From NCBI GenBank assembly GCA_031216915.1, contig CM062296.1, positions 665,323,838 to 665,387,837 of the forward strand: a stretch of DNA of 64,000 nt. Reading direction: 5' to 3'. Source of the stretch: Pictodentalium vernedei (taxonomy: Eukaryota > Mollusca > Scaphopoda > Dentaliida > Dentaliidae). This document shows positions 1-9,905 of this stretch, piece by piece. The position numbers and the translations under genes were made by a program. How positions within the stretch are numbered: position 1 is the first letter of the stretch; each line of letters starts with the position of its first letter. Under the pieces are notes generated by a model. It searched no databases, was not told where the DNA came from, and was given only the letters and a program-made list of their open reading frames with translations.

Positions 1-10
1 AATAAAAAAA

Positions 11-60
11 AATAATAATCCCTAGAAAAACAATAGTCTTTTCCAGAGGGAAAAGCCTAA
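11..60. repeat. Boundary module before A1
   Basis: 50-bp module beginning AATAATAATCC and ending GGAAAAGCCTAA. It contains CTTTTCC-AGAG-GGAAAAG, a 7-bp inverted repeat with a 4-nt loop. The version directly before an A unit reads CCCTAG in its left half. Bases 1-10 are the preceding A tract, so the array continues left of the window. Confidence 0.85.
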
Positions 61-87
61 CAAGATTTTTCGATTTCAAGAAATCGA
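61..87 (-). other. Unit end with hairpin, A1 (Helitron-like 3' terminus)
   Basis: Plus strand: CAAG, ATTTT, then TCGATTTC-AA-GAAATCGA (70-87), a perfect 8-bp inverted repeat with a 2-nt loop. On the minus strand this is a hairpin, 5 nt, CTTG, then TTAGGC. Helitron 3' ends have a short hairpin a few bases before CTRR. CTTG departs from CTRR at one position, so A alone would be weak; the matching B terminus supports it. Confidence 0.6.
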
Positions 88-913
88 GAGATTCACCTAT
101 TCCGCTTGTCTTTTTAGGCAGCGACGAAATAAGATTGCATATAGAGCTGGTAGTTTTTTAGGCTATATTAAGTGCATAGCCGATAGAAAACTCCCTACAG
201 TGTCTAACAATTCTTTCGGCAATACTCTTTCACATTGGCGTGAATGCTGTATGCTTAATCTCCAAGTTAGGGCTAAATAGCAAACCCGTTGAACAGATCG
301 CGTGTACTTAATAATAACAACATGTGCATGTGTGACACCATACATTGTGGCGAACGTTTTCGCAGCAGCCATCCCAAACATTCAGCGTTTGTACCTGAAG
401 CTCACCCGAACTCGGTCATATTATTAGAAAGTCCCGAAACCAAGCATGGGCCTCGAGGCAGCCGCCCCTCTCTCTCAACCCACACCCCGAACGTGCACAT
501 ACCCTCTCCTGACATTCAACATGATAGAATGGGAAATCGGTGTCGCTCTCTGTGTGAAAAGATGCGGTAACTATTTGTGAAGAATGAGTGAAAAAATGAT
601 GGAAATCGGCCAAGAATTGGCCGAGATATAGCGTTTTAATGAGTTGAGGTAATTGTTTGAATTTGGTCCCGTTCTAGCCGGTGCGACCTGACGCTGGGTA
701 TATGTCTGGGGTTGTGGCACTGCTCCCCCTGTGGGGTAGTTCCGCTTGAAATCGTGGATTCTCAGTTTCTGGTGGAGAGACGCTGGTGACTGAAAGATGC
801 ATTGTGTACACTGGCGCCAAATGGACCTCGCCAAGCTGGTAACAGTTAGATATTTGTCAGAAATGAAAAGTGGACAGTAATCGCGCATGGGTTAATGGCG
901 AATAGGCGGTAAT
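88..913. other. A-specific front segment, no gene seen
   Basis: About 826 bp with no recognised family. An open frame at 289-570 (93 codons) recurs in all A units. The copies are almost identical at the DNA level, so its persistence is not evidence of coding. A perfect 8-bp inverted repeat TCGGCCAA-GAA-TTGGCCGA lies at 606-624; it is intact in A1, A3 and A4 and broken by one substitution in A2 and A5. From about 545 on, the segment is distantly similar to the B segment near 24760-24890. Confidence 0.6.
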
Positions 914-1620
914 CTGGCTAATTTGACATTAAAATTGAACAGACAGCAGTGTCGCTCATACGCCCACTACGTCCAGACCACTGGAGGCAGCTACACGAAA
1001 TTTTCAGAAGTTGTTCTACTCTTCCTGCCCGACAGGTTAGTATCTTTGTCGAGTGGCGTGACCGCGTGGGAACAATGTGGATCGCATGGAAACCGAAGGG
1101 ACGATTCGTCCCTCCTCTATTCCCAATGCAACGACGTTTCCATTCACTATTCACCTGTCACCCGTCGAGTTTGGCATTATTTCTGTCTATTTGACGAACT
1201 GTTCAGCTTTCAATATTCACACGTTCACGTGGGACTGAACGTTTGGAGTTAAACTGCTTATTTCAGAGCGTACCGGCAGAAACTGACAACTCGACCCGGT
1301 GGCGAAAAAGCCGTCGTCTGGCTAATTTGACATTCAAACTGAACAGATACAATGTCGGATACACGCCAATTATGTCCCGACCATACAAGGCAACAACTTC
1401 AGATTCTCAGAATGTTTTCTCCTGTCCCTGCCCGACAGTTTAGTATCTTTGTCAAGTGCCAAGACCGCGTGGAAACACCGTGGATCAGGTGGAAACCGAG
1501 GGGACGATTCGTCCCTACTTTCTTCTCAATTCAACGACTTTCCTATTCATTATTTACCTGTCACCGGCTGAGTTTGGCATTATATCTGTCTATTTGATGA
1601 ACTTTTCAACCTTAACTATT
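914..1620. repeat. Two direct copies of the ~404-bp monomer family (A1)
   Basis: Copies start with CTGGCTAATTTGACATT at 914 and 1318. Both contain recurring blocks such as CCCGACAG, GACCGCGTGG and ACGATTCGTCCCT, but have clearly diverged from each other. Equivalent pairs occur in every unit (for example from 7055, 13120, 19173, 25050, 37970, 57790). I do not recognise the family. Confidence 0.8.
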
Positions 1621-2005
1621 TGCGGCCTCGTGTTTCACCACCGAAAGGCCACTGCACGGTTACCAATATATTCAGGGACTGATTTTGCGAAAAAAAACAA
1701 TTATTCCGACTGTACCCACATGGGAACTCTTAAATCTGTAAGGGTTAAATTTTTAATAATAACGTATAAAACAGAAGTTGCCGTGCTACACTTGCTGCAT
1801 GCAGGCATAGAAAACATTCAGCGCTCAATGAATTAGGAATGGAGTAAATTGTCACTTAAACCAGCGAAATTCTGAAAAAAATGAGAGTTTTTTTTCGACG
1901 GCACCTACCTTTATGCATCCGAGACAGGGACTGCGTTAAACTTTACAGCAACCTTATAACAGAAAATATTCTTGGAATTGAACTGTGAATCCGAATTTCG
2001 AAAGC

Positions 2006-2093
2006 CTACAGAATGCAAATGGGTGGGTGGCGGGCATCATCACTGGATCTAATGTTGTATTTCATGTTTTCTTTATATTCTATTTATTTTTTT

Positions 2094-2173
<80 letters not shown>

Positions 2174-2364
2174 ATTTGTGTTTGTCTATAATGTTTATAA
2201 TATTTTGATTTTGCTAGATTCTGTTATTTATGGAATACGTTCTGCCATATTGTAAATTATTAGTCACCGTACAGGAACGGAAGGGCTTCTAAGTGGTAAG
2301 CACTTGTCCTCCAATCCTGATTTGCATTGTCAAATGGCAAATAAAATATGTTTAATCTAATCTA
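2006..2364 (+). mobile_element. LINE 3' end with (CT)n tract, A1
   Basis: Begins CTACAGAATGCAAATGG, has (CT)n at 2096-2167, then a conserved 3' part (CACTTGTCCTCCAATCC ... GGCAAATAAAATATG), and ends with short TAATC repeats, like the tails of several non-LTR families. A related sequence inserted on the opposite strand in B4 with a target duplication supports retroposon origin. Only the extreme 3' end is present and no reverse transcriptase is seen. Confidence 0.7.
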
Positions 2365-2470
2365 ACAGTAGGGCGGGGGGGGGGGGGGGCATGTATCCTA
2401 GGTAAAAAAACAGCAGGGTGCAGGTGTTCTAGGTAAAATAAACAGCATGGGGGGGGGGGGGGATGTCCCC

Positions 2471-3372
2471 GCTAATTAATTTTAATAGCAGGCAGTTGTT
2501 CATGGGGCAGGTGTCCTATCCCACTGGTACTTGGCCTTGATGGAAATAACATTTCAACAAGAAACAACGGGAAACTTATTTGCAATAAAGCTGCAAATAC
2601 AAACTTGATTTTAGGACCATTCCATGGACATTTTAAAGCCTACTGCGATATCAGCGTTTCTTACTCTCGTCCTTTCACCACACCGCAGTATTTTACCCGA
2701 GTCGAGTTCTGATGTCATGCAAGTTTGACGGACATGCTTTCAATTATGTTATTGACAACAACATATTTATAATTTCGTGCTTACTGATCCGAATTTTGAA
2801 AATGACACACACAATCGCGAAAGCATTTTCTGAAAAACACGATTCTGTAAAAGGTTTTAATGAAATTTGATTATTTTTTTTATTTTCTATTTCGATGGCT
2901 CTTGTCGAAAAGGTGCTAATCACTGATCGTCCCAAACGAGATCAAAGACACGCCGTAGTTTAATAACAGACAGAGAATCTTCTAAGAATATACATGCGCA
3001 ATCCTAAAATGCAATAAATCAAGTGTTTTTTCACGTTTTATGAGAGAAATATGTCCAATTGTATCATTGAATCATTTTTAGGTATATGTGGGTGAGAAAT
3101 TTTCTATACGGACAAAATACAGGCTAAATAAAATATTTGCCATTATTTTCCGCAGACGTATTTTTGTCTTTGCTTCTTGGGGAAATTTCTTGCTGCTAAA
3201 TACAACGAAGGTGTGTTATTTGATGTGGTCAGAACCGTCAGGTGGTCGGGTCCGAAACCGCACCTCGCAGAAGATGTAGTGGGGGGTGTCGATTTTACAA
3301 GTAATGTAGGCAGCGTACACGGCATGGGCTGTCTGTCTTTAATCCGACAAAACAGGGTTAAGGCTTGGGTTT
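2471..3372. other. Shared non-coding segment (A1 copy)
   Basis: Roughly 900 bp from CTAATTAATTTTAATA to the SINE target site, present in all ten units with modest divergence between A and B. Only frames of about 60-85 codons occur. I see no promoter, RNA gene or recognisable protein domain here. Confidence 0.6.
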
Positions 3373-3382
3373 TTGAATACCC

Positions 3383-3385
<3 letters not shown>

Positions 3386-3441
<56 letters not shown>

Positions 3442-3443
3442 TT

Positions 3444-3474
<31 letters not shown>

Positions 3475-3828
3475 TTGGTGTTTAAGGTCACATACTTCTG
3501 CACAATGGCTAATCGTGACCGTGACAGTTTTAGAGGTGGAGGAAGCCGGAGTACCCGGAGAGAACCACCAAGCATCGACGAGCAACTGTCAGCTCCTCAA
3601 CATTCTCACTCTGTTCAGGCTCCGCTCAGGCAGGGTTACAGAGGTTGAAGACATGTGCACCATCGACGTGCAGTATGCCTTAGTACACGGGGACATCGTG
3701 CCCCTATGTCGGCAACCGGACCAAAGTGCCTTGCCCAAGGACACAACGTGAGTCGTCCCGGACGGGGATCGAACTCGGGACCTCTAGCATAGAAGTACAA
3801 CAGTCTACCACTGAGCCACCGCGCTCCC
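3386..3828 (-). mobile_element. tRNA-derived SINE (type 1), A1 copy
   Basis: Minus strand: tRNA-like head from 3828 (GGGAGCGC, A-box-like TGGCTCAGTGGTAGA, B-box-like GAGTTCGATCCCC), then a body with TTGTGTCCTTGGGCAAGGC and a GGTACTCCGGCTTCC block, ending in (AAAT)n. It is flanked by 13-bp direct repeats TTGAATACCCTTA at 3373-3385 and 3829-3841. The TTGGGCAAG and CCGGAGTACCCGGAG blocks are ones I recall from several metazoan SINE families, unchecked. This copy has the longest tail tract, with an ATTTTATTT interruption. No protein is encoded. Confidence 0.9.
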
Positions 3829-3841
3829 TTGAATACCCTTA

Positions 3842-6024
3842 ATACTATCATACATTATCCCCCAGGAATTCTAAATCTGATAAAAGAGGTCATGTTTATC
3901 TATTGCATACCCATTTTGCTGCCCGAAAACAGCCGATTTTATTAAAATTTTGACGTTTAGCAGCCGGTAGAGGGATTAACAAACGACTAGCGGAATATTC
4001 TATCTATGCAATTTGTAAGACCTGCCAATGTCAAATTGTTCTTGAAAATCCCCAACAAGCAGTTAGCGAAATCCACGAAAATGTAAATTTTAAGCGTTTA
4101 AGGGGCATCTCTCCTTATCCAGTTCAAAATGGGTTAAGTTTCATTCTTTTAAATACCCTTACTACTTACAAACCTTAAACACCAATTAGATTCCATGATT
4201 TTTCTTGACCCCCACAGTGTCTGATGAATTGTTTTTAACTGTCTCACAAAAGTTGCTTCATTGATGTTATGAGAAAGGTGAGTATAGTAGTCTCAAATGA
4301 TTCGGTTTGGTTTTGATAAAAAAATGTTTAAGTAAAACCCATCATTAATGGTAGAATGGGTTAATATCAATATCAATGTTTCCCTATCAGTTTTGCGTCC
4401 GGTAAAAGCCCATGAAAGGTTAACAAATGCCTACCAGAATAATTGATCCATGCAACTGGTCATATGACACCAAGACCTATCAACGGCCATTTTCTCTTGA
4501 AAACCCCACAAAATGTTTGTAAAGAAATCCAGGGAAAACGATTTTTAAGCTTTTGATGGGTATCCCTGTTAACCTCCCCAACAGGGGTTAACGCTTGGCT
4601 TTTTGAATACCTTTATTACTTACAAACTTACAAAAATGGTCCTCTGTGAATTCCACTTCAAACAAAGGAGATTATGTTTATCTCTCATGTATACATTAGG
4701 TGCTGTGCGTGTCTGAAAACAGTCCCATGTTAACAACATTACGATGCTTGGCAGCTTGTAGATGGTTAATGTCACATAAACACCTACGAATAGTCAATTT
4801 GTCTTGAAACCCTACAAGTTACCGTTAGGGAAATTCACAGAAAATGGGAATTTAAAGCTTTCAAGGGATATCTCTCTTTAGCCTGCCCAAAATGGGTTAA
4901 GACGTCGACTTTTGAATACCCTTACTACTTACAAAAATGTTTCCATATAAATTGTACGCGCGATAAAAGAAGGAACTTTTCTTTGTGGTGTACCCTTTGG
5001 GTGCTGTTGGTGTGCAAAAACAGCCCATTTTATCGCAATTTTGACCTTCAGCAGCCCGGGGAGGGTTAACTAATGCTGACCGGAATATTTTGTTCATGCG
5101 ACTTGTAATGTCACACCAAGACCTGCAAATAGCCGATTTTTCTTGAAAACCTACAAGATGTAGTTAGAGAAATCCACAGAAAACGGGTATTTTAAGATTT
5201 TAATGGGTATCTCTCTTTAACCAGCCCCAAATGGGTTAAGACGTCAAATTTTGAATACCCTTACCACTTTCAAAAATATTTTCCGATCAATTTTGCGTCC
5301 GATAAATGAAGGCCCCTTTCTCTGTGGTATATCGTTTGGGTGCTGTTGGTGTCTAAAAACAGCCCATTTTATCACAATTTTTACGTTTAGCAGCTCGGGG
5401 AGGGTTAACTAATGCTGACCGGAATATTTTATCCATGCACCTTGTAATGTCACACCAAGACCTGAGAGTGACCAATTTTTCTTGAAAATCTACAAGACTC
5501 GTTTAGAGAAATCCACAGAAAACATGAAGTTTTGAGCTTTTTTGGGGTATTGCTGTTTAACCAGCCCAAAACGGGTTAACACTTGGTTTTCTGAACACCC
5601 TTATTACTTACAAAAATGATCCTCGGTGAATTCCACTTCCAATAAAGGAAGTTATGTTTACCACTCGGGTATCGTTTGGGTGTTGTGGGGGTCTGAAAAC
5701 GGCCCATTTCATCAAAATTTCGATGTTTGGCAGCCTGTGGAGGGTTACCATATGCATCGCCAAATATGTCGTGTGTATCAAAGGTTGTGTCATAGGTAGG
5801 TCTAGTAATGATGGATGTTTAAAAAAAATCCTAAAGACGTGTTTCGAGAAAGTGCCGATAAACCCCAATTTTGGCAGTTTTTTGCCAATTCTGGCGAAAT
5901 AAGGGTTAAATCGAAAATTCCGCTTCGGTACATTTTTAGATTTTTTGGCCCTCTATGCGTGTGCAAAATTTCGTGAAAATCGGTTCGAAAATGGCTTCTG
6001 AATCGTACGGACAAAATGTGTGGA
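3842..6024. repeat. 300-340-bp monomer block, A1
   Basis: Successive monomers are marked by GAATACCCTTACTACTTAC-like motifs at about 3831, 4151, 4615, 4914, 5253 and 5593. Each contains an AAAACAGCCCATTTTAT-like box, a GGAGGGTTAAC box, CCGGAATATTTT, TTGTAATGTCAC, AGAAATCCACAG and AATGGGTTAAG. The last monomer runs into the unit end. Frames inside are short and inconsistent, so I regard it as non-coding. Confidence 0.85.
4188..4375. repeat. Piece of B-unit front inside A1 monomer block
   Basis: Homologous to B1 24276-24455 (CCCCCACAGTGTCTGATGAA ... ATCATTAATGGTAGA ... GGGTTAATATCAATATC) but without CTAG and the hairpin. Present at the same place in A2-A5 and B5. It makes one monomer interval 464 bp instead of about 330. 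Confidence 0.8.
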
Positions 6025-6080
6025 AAAAAAAAAAAAACCCCAAAAAAAAAACCCCCCCAAAAAAAAAAAAAAAAAAAAAA

Positions 6081-6201
6081 AATAATAATCCGTAGAAAAA
6101 CAATAGTCTTTTCCAGAGGGAAAAGCCTAAAAAAAAAAAAAAAAAAAAAAAAATAATAATCCCAAGAAAAACAATAGTCTTTTCCAGAGGGAAAAGCCTA
6201 A
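6081..6201. repeat. Paired boundary modules, A1/A2 junction
   Basis: Two modules (6081-6130 with CCGTAG, 6152-6201 with CCCAAG) separated by an A tract. The second has lost the CTAG found in the equivalent modules before A1, A3, A4 and A5. Confidence 0.85.
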
Positions 6202-6228
6202 CAAGATTTTTCGATTTCAAGAAATCGA
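6202..6228 (-). other. Unit end with hairpin, A2
   Basis: Identical to the A1 terminus; hairpin arms within 6211-6228. Confidence 0.6.
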
Positions 6229-8145
6229 GAGATTCACCTATTCCGCTTGTCTTTTTAGGCAGCGACGAAATAAGATTGCATATAGAGCTGGTAGTTTTTT
6301 AGGCTATATTAAGTGCATAGCCGATAGAAAACTCCCTACAGTGTCTAACAATTCTTTCGGCAATACTCTTTCACATTGGCGTGAATGCTGTATGCTTAAT
6401 CTCCAAGTTAGGGCTAAATAGCAAACCCGTTGAACAGATTGCGTGTACTTAATAATAACAACATGTGCATGTGTGACACCATACATTGTGGCGAACGTTT
6501 TCGCAGCAGCCATCCCAAACATTCAGCGTTTGTACCTGAAGCTCACCCGAACTCGGTCATATTATTAGAAAGTCCCGAAACCAAGCATGGGCCTCGAAGC
6601 AGCCGCCCCTCTCTCTCAACCCACACCCCGAACGTGCACATACCCTCTCCTGACATTCAACTTGATAGAATGGGAAATTGGTGTCGCTCTCTGTGTGAAA
6701 AGATGCGGTAACTATTTGTGAAGAATGAGTGAAAAAATGATGGAAATCGGCCAAGAATTGGTCGAGATATAGCGTTTTAATGAGTTGAGGTAATTGTTTA
6801 AATTTGGTCCCGTTCTAGCCGGTGCGACCTGACGCTGGGTATATGTCTGGGGTTGTGGCACTGCTCCCCCTGTGGGGTAGTTCCGCTTGAAATCGTGGAT
6901 TCTCAGTTTCTGGTGGAGAGACGCTGGTGACTGAAAGATGCATTGTGTACACTGGCGCCAAATGGACCTCGCCAAGCTGGTAACAGTTAGATATTTGTCA
7001 GAAATGAAAAGTGGACAGTAATCGCGCATGGGTTAATGGCGAATAGGCGGTAATCTGGCTAATTTGACATTAAAATTGAACAGACAGCAGTGTCGCTCAT
7101 ACGCCCACTACGTCCAGACCACTGGAGGCAGCTACACGAAATTTTCAGAAGTTGTTCTACTCTTCCTGCCCGACAGGTTAGTATCTTTGTCGAGTGGCGT
7201 GACCGCGTGGGAACAATGTGGATCGCGTGGAAACCGAAGGGACGATTCGTCCCTCCTCTATTCCCAATGCAACGACGTTTCCATTCACTATTCACCTGTC
7301 ACCCGTCGAGTTTGGCATTATTTCTGTCTATTTGACGAACTGTTCAGCTTTCAATATTCACACGTTCACGTGGGACTGAACGTTTGGAGTTAAACTGCTT
7401 ATTTCAGAGCGTACCGGCAGAAACTGACAACTCGACCCGGTGGCGAAAAAGCCGTCGTCTGGCTAATTTGACATTCAAACTGAACAGATACAATGTCGGA
7501 TACACGCCAATTATGTCCCGACCATACAAGGCAACAACTTCAGATTCTCAGAATGTTTTCTCCTGTCCCTGCCCGACAGTTTAGTATCTTTGTCAAGTGC
7601 CAAGACCGCGTGGAAACACCGTGGATCAGGTGGAAACCGAGGGGACGATTCGTCCCTACTTTCTTCTCAATTCAACGACTTTCCTATTCATTATTTACCT
7701 GTCACCGGCTGAGTTTTGCATTATATCTGTCTATTTGATGAACTTTTCAACCTTAACTATTTGCGGCCTCGTGTTTCACCACCGAAAGGCCACTGCACGG
7801 TTACCAATATATTCAGGGACTGATTTTGCGAAAAAAAACAATTATTCCGACTGTACCCACATAGGAACTCTTAAATCTGTAAGGGTTAAATTTTTAATAA
7901 TAACGTATAAAACAGAAGTTGCCGTGCTACACTTGCTGCATGCAGGCATAGAAAACATTCAGCGCTCAATGAATTAGGAATGGAGTAAATTGTCACTTAA
8001 ACCAGCGAAATTCTGAAAAAAATGAGAGTTTTTTTTCGACGGCACCTACCTTTATGCATCCGAGACAGGGACTGCGTTAAACTTTACAGCAACCTTATAA
8101 CAGAAAATATTCTTGGAATTGAACTGTGAATCCGAATTTCGAAAG

Positions 8146-8234
8146 CCTACAGAATGCAAATGGGTGGGTGGCGGGCATCATCACTGGATCTAATGTTGTA
8201 TTTCATGTTTTCTTTATATTCTATTTATTTTTTT

Positions 8235-8288
<54 letters not shown>

Positions 8289-8480
8289 ATTTGTGTTTGT
8301 CTATAATGTTTATAATATTTTGATTTTGCTAGATTCTGTTATTTATGGAATACGTTCTGCCATATTGTAAATTATTAGTCACCGTACAGGAACGGAAGGG
8401 CTTCTAAGTGGTAAGCACTTGTCCTCCAATCCTGATTTGCATTGTCAAATGGCAAATAAAATATGTTTAATCTAATCTAA
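8146..8480 (+). mobile_element. LINE 3' end with (CT)n tract, A2
   Basis: Same as the A1 copy, with a shorter (CT)n at 8238-8281. Confidence 0.7.
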
Positions 8481-9492
8481 CAGTAGGGCGGGGGGGGGGG
8501 GGGCATGTATCCTAGGTAAAAAAACAGCAGGGTGCAGGTGTTCTAGGTAAAATAAACAGCATGGGGGGGGGGATGTCCCCGCTAATTAATTTTAATAGCA
8601 GGCAGTTGTTCATGGGGCAGGTGTCCTATCCCACTGGTACTTGGCCTTGATGGAAATAACATTTCAACAAGAAACAACGGGAAACTTATTTGCAATAAAG
8701 CTGCAAATACAAACTTGATTTTAGGACCATTCCATGGACATTTTAAAGCCTACTGCGATATCAGCGTTTCTTACTCTCGTCCTTTCACCACACCGCAGTA
8801 TTTTACCCGAGTCGAGTTCTGATGTCATGCAAGTTTGACGGACATGCTTTCAATTATGTTATTGACAACAACATATTTATAATTTCGTGCTTACTGATCC
8901 GAATTTTGAAAATGACACACGCAATCGCGAAAGCATTTTCTGAAAAACACGATTCTGTAAAAGGTTTTAATGAAATTTGATTATTTTTTTTATTTTCTAT
9001 TTCGATGGCTCTTGTCGAAAAGGTGCTAATCACTGATCGTCCCAAACGAGATCAAAGACACGCCGTAGTTTAATAACAGACAGAGAATCTTCTAAGAATA
9101 TACATGCGCAATCCTAAAATGCAATAAATCAAGTGTTTTTTCACGTTTTATGAGAGAAATATGTCCAATTGTATCATTGAATCATTTTTAGGTATATGTG
9201 GGTGAGAAATTTTCTATACGGACAAAATACAGGCTAAATAAAATATTTGCCATTATTTTCCGCAGACGTATTTTTGTCTTTGCTTCTTGGGGAAATTTCT
9301 TGCTGCTAAATACAACGAAGGTGTGTTATTTGATGTGGTCAGAACCGTCAGGTGGTCGGGTCCGAAACCGCACCTCGCAGAAGATGTATTGGGGGGTGTC
9401 GATTTTACAAGTAATGTAGGCAGCGTACACGGCATGGGCTGTCTGTCTTTAATCCGACAAAACAGGGTTAAGGCTTGGGTTTTTGAATACCC

Positions 9493-9495
<3 letters not shown>

Positions 9496-9551
<56 letters not shown>

Positions 9552-9905
9552 TTGGTGTTTAAGGTCACATACTTCTGCACAATGGCTAATCGTGACCGTG
9601 ACAGTTTTAGAGGTGGAGGAAGCCGGAGTACCCGGAGAGAACCACCAAGCATCGACGAGCAACTGTCAGCTCCTCAACATTCTCACTCTGTTCAGGCTCC
9701 GCTCAGGCAGGGTTACAGAGGTTGAAGACATGTGCACCATCGACATGCAGTATGCCTTAGTACACGGGGACATCGTGCCCCTATGTCGGCAACCGGACCA
9801 AAGTGCCTTGCCCAAGGACACAACGTGAGTCGTCCCGGACGGGGATCGAACTCGGGACCTCTAGCATAGAAGTACAACAGTCTACCACTGAGCCACCGCG
9901 CTCCC
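9496..9905 (-). mobile_element. SINE type 1, A2 copy
   Basis: Same site, duplications at 9483-9495 and 9906-9918. Pure, shorter (AAAT)n tail. Both pol III boxes present. Confidence 0.9.

Larger units (their letters stand above)
61..6201. repeat. Array unit A1 (type A macrosatellite unit)
   Basis: First complete unit (6141 bp). Layout: end CAAG plus hairpin at 61-87; A-specific segment to about 913; two copies of a roughly 404-bp monomer from 914 and 1318; A-specific stretch about 1620-2005; LINE 3' end 2006-2364 with (CT)n at 2096-2167; G-rich minisatellite about 2371-2470; shared segment 2471-3372; minus-strand SINE 3386-3828; 300-340-bp monomer block 3842-6024; then A tract and two boundary modules. 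All open frames are short and move with the repeat, so I call no gene. Read on the minus strand, 6024 down to 61 has Helitron-like ends (TC start, hairpin then CTTG). That transposon identity is inference; the tandem repetition is directly seen. Confidence 0.93.

Noticed and set aside
289..570. 93-codon open frame repeated in all A units, with minus-strand frames over the same DNA
   Set aside because: The copies are nearly identical DNA, so conservation of the frame says nothing about selection. Several frames in both strands are equally conserved, there is no recognisable domain, and the B homologue does not keep it.
1456..1836. 126-codon frame in A units
   Set aside because: Frame and length change between A units through single-base indels (for example A4 near 19733), and the end is altered by the SINE in A5. 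No domain; not called as a gene.
3755..3828. Possible tRNA gene on the minus strand
   Set aside because: The A-box-like and B-box-like motifs belong to the SINE head, with target duplications and an (AAAT)n tail. I could not fit a convincing anticodon arm.
4215..4280. CTGATGA followed by GAAA, suggesting a hammerhead ribozyme
   Set aside because: GAAA lies about 45 nt away with no stem II to join the two. The CTGATGA at about 63130 followed by CGAAA likewise has only a 3-bp stem.
3842..6024. CRISPR-like array
   Set aside because: Repeats are 300-340 bp, imperfect, without unique spacers, and the DNA is clearly animal-type.
61..6201. LTR retrotransposon or integrated virus as the 6-kb unit
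   Set aside because: No terminal direct repeats of LTR type, no primer-binding site, and no gag, pol or env coding sequence in any unit.
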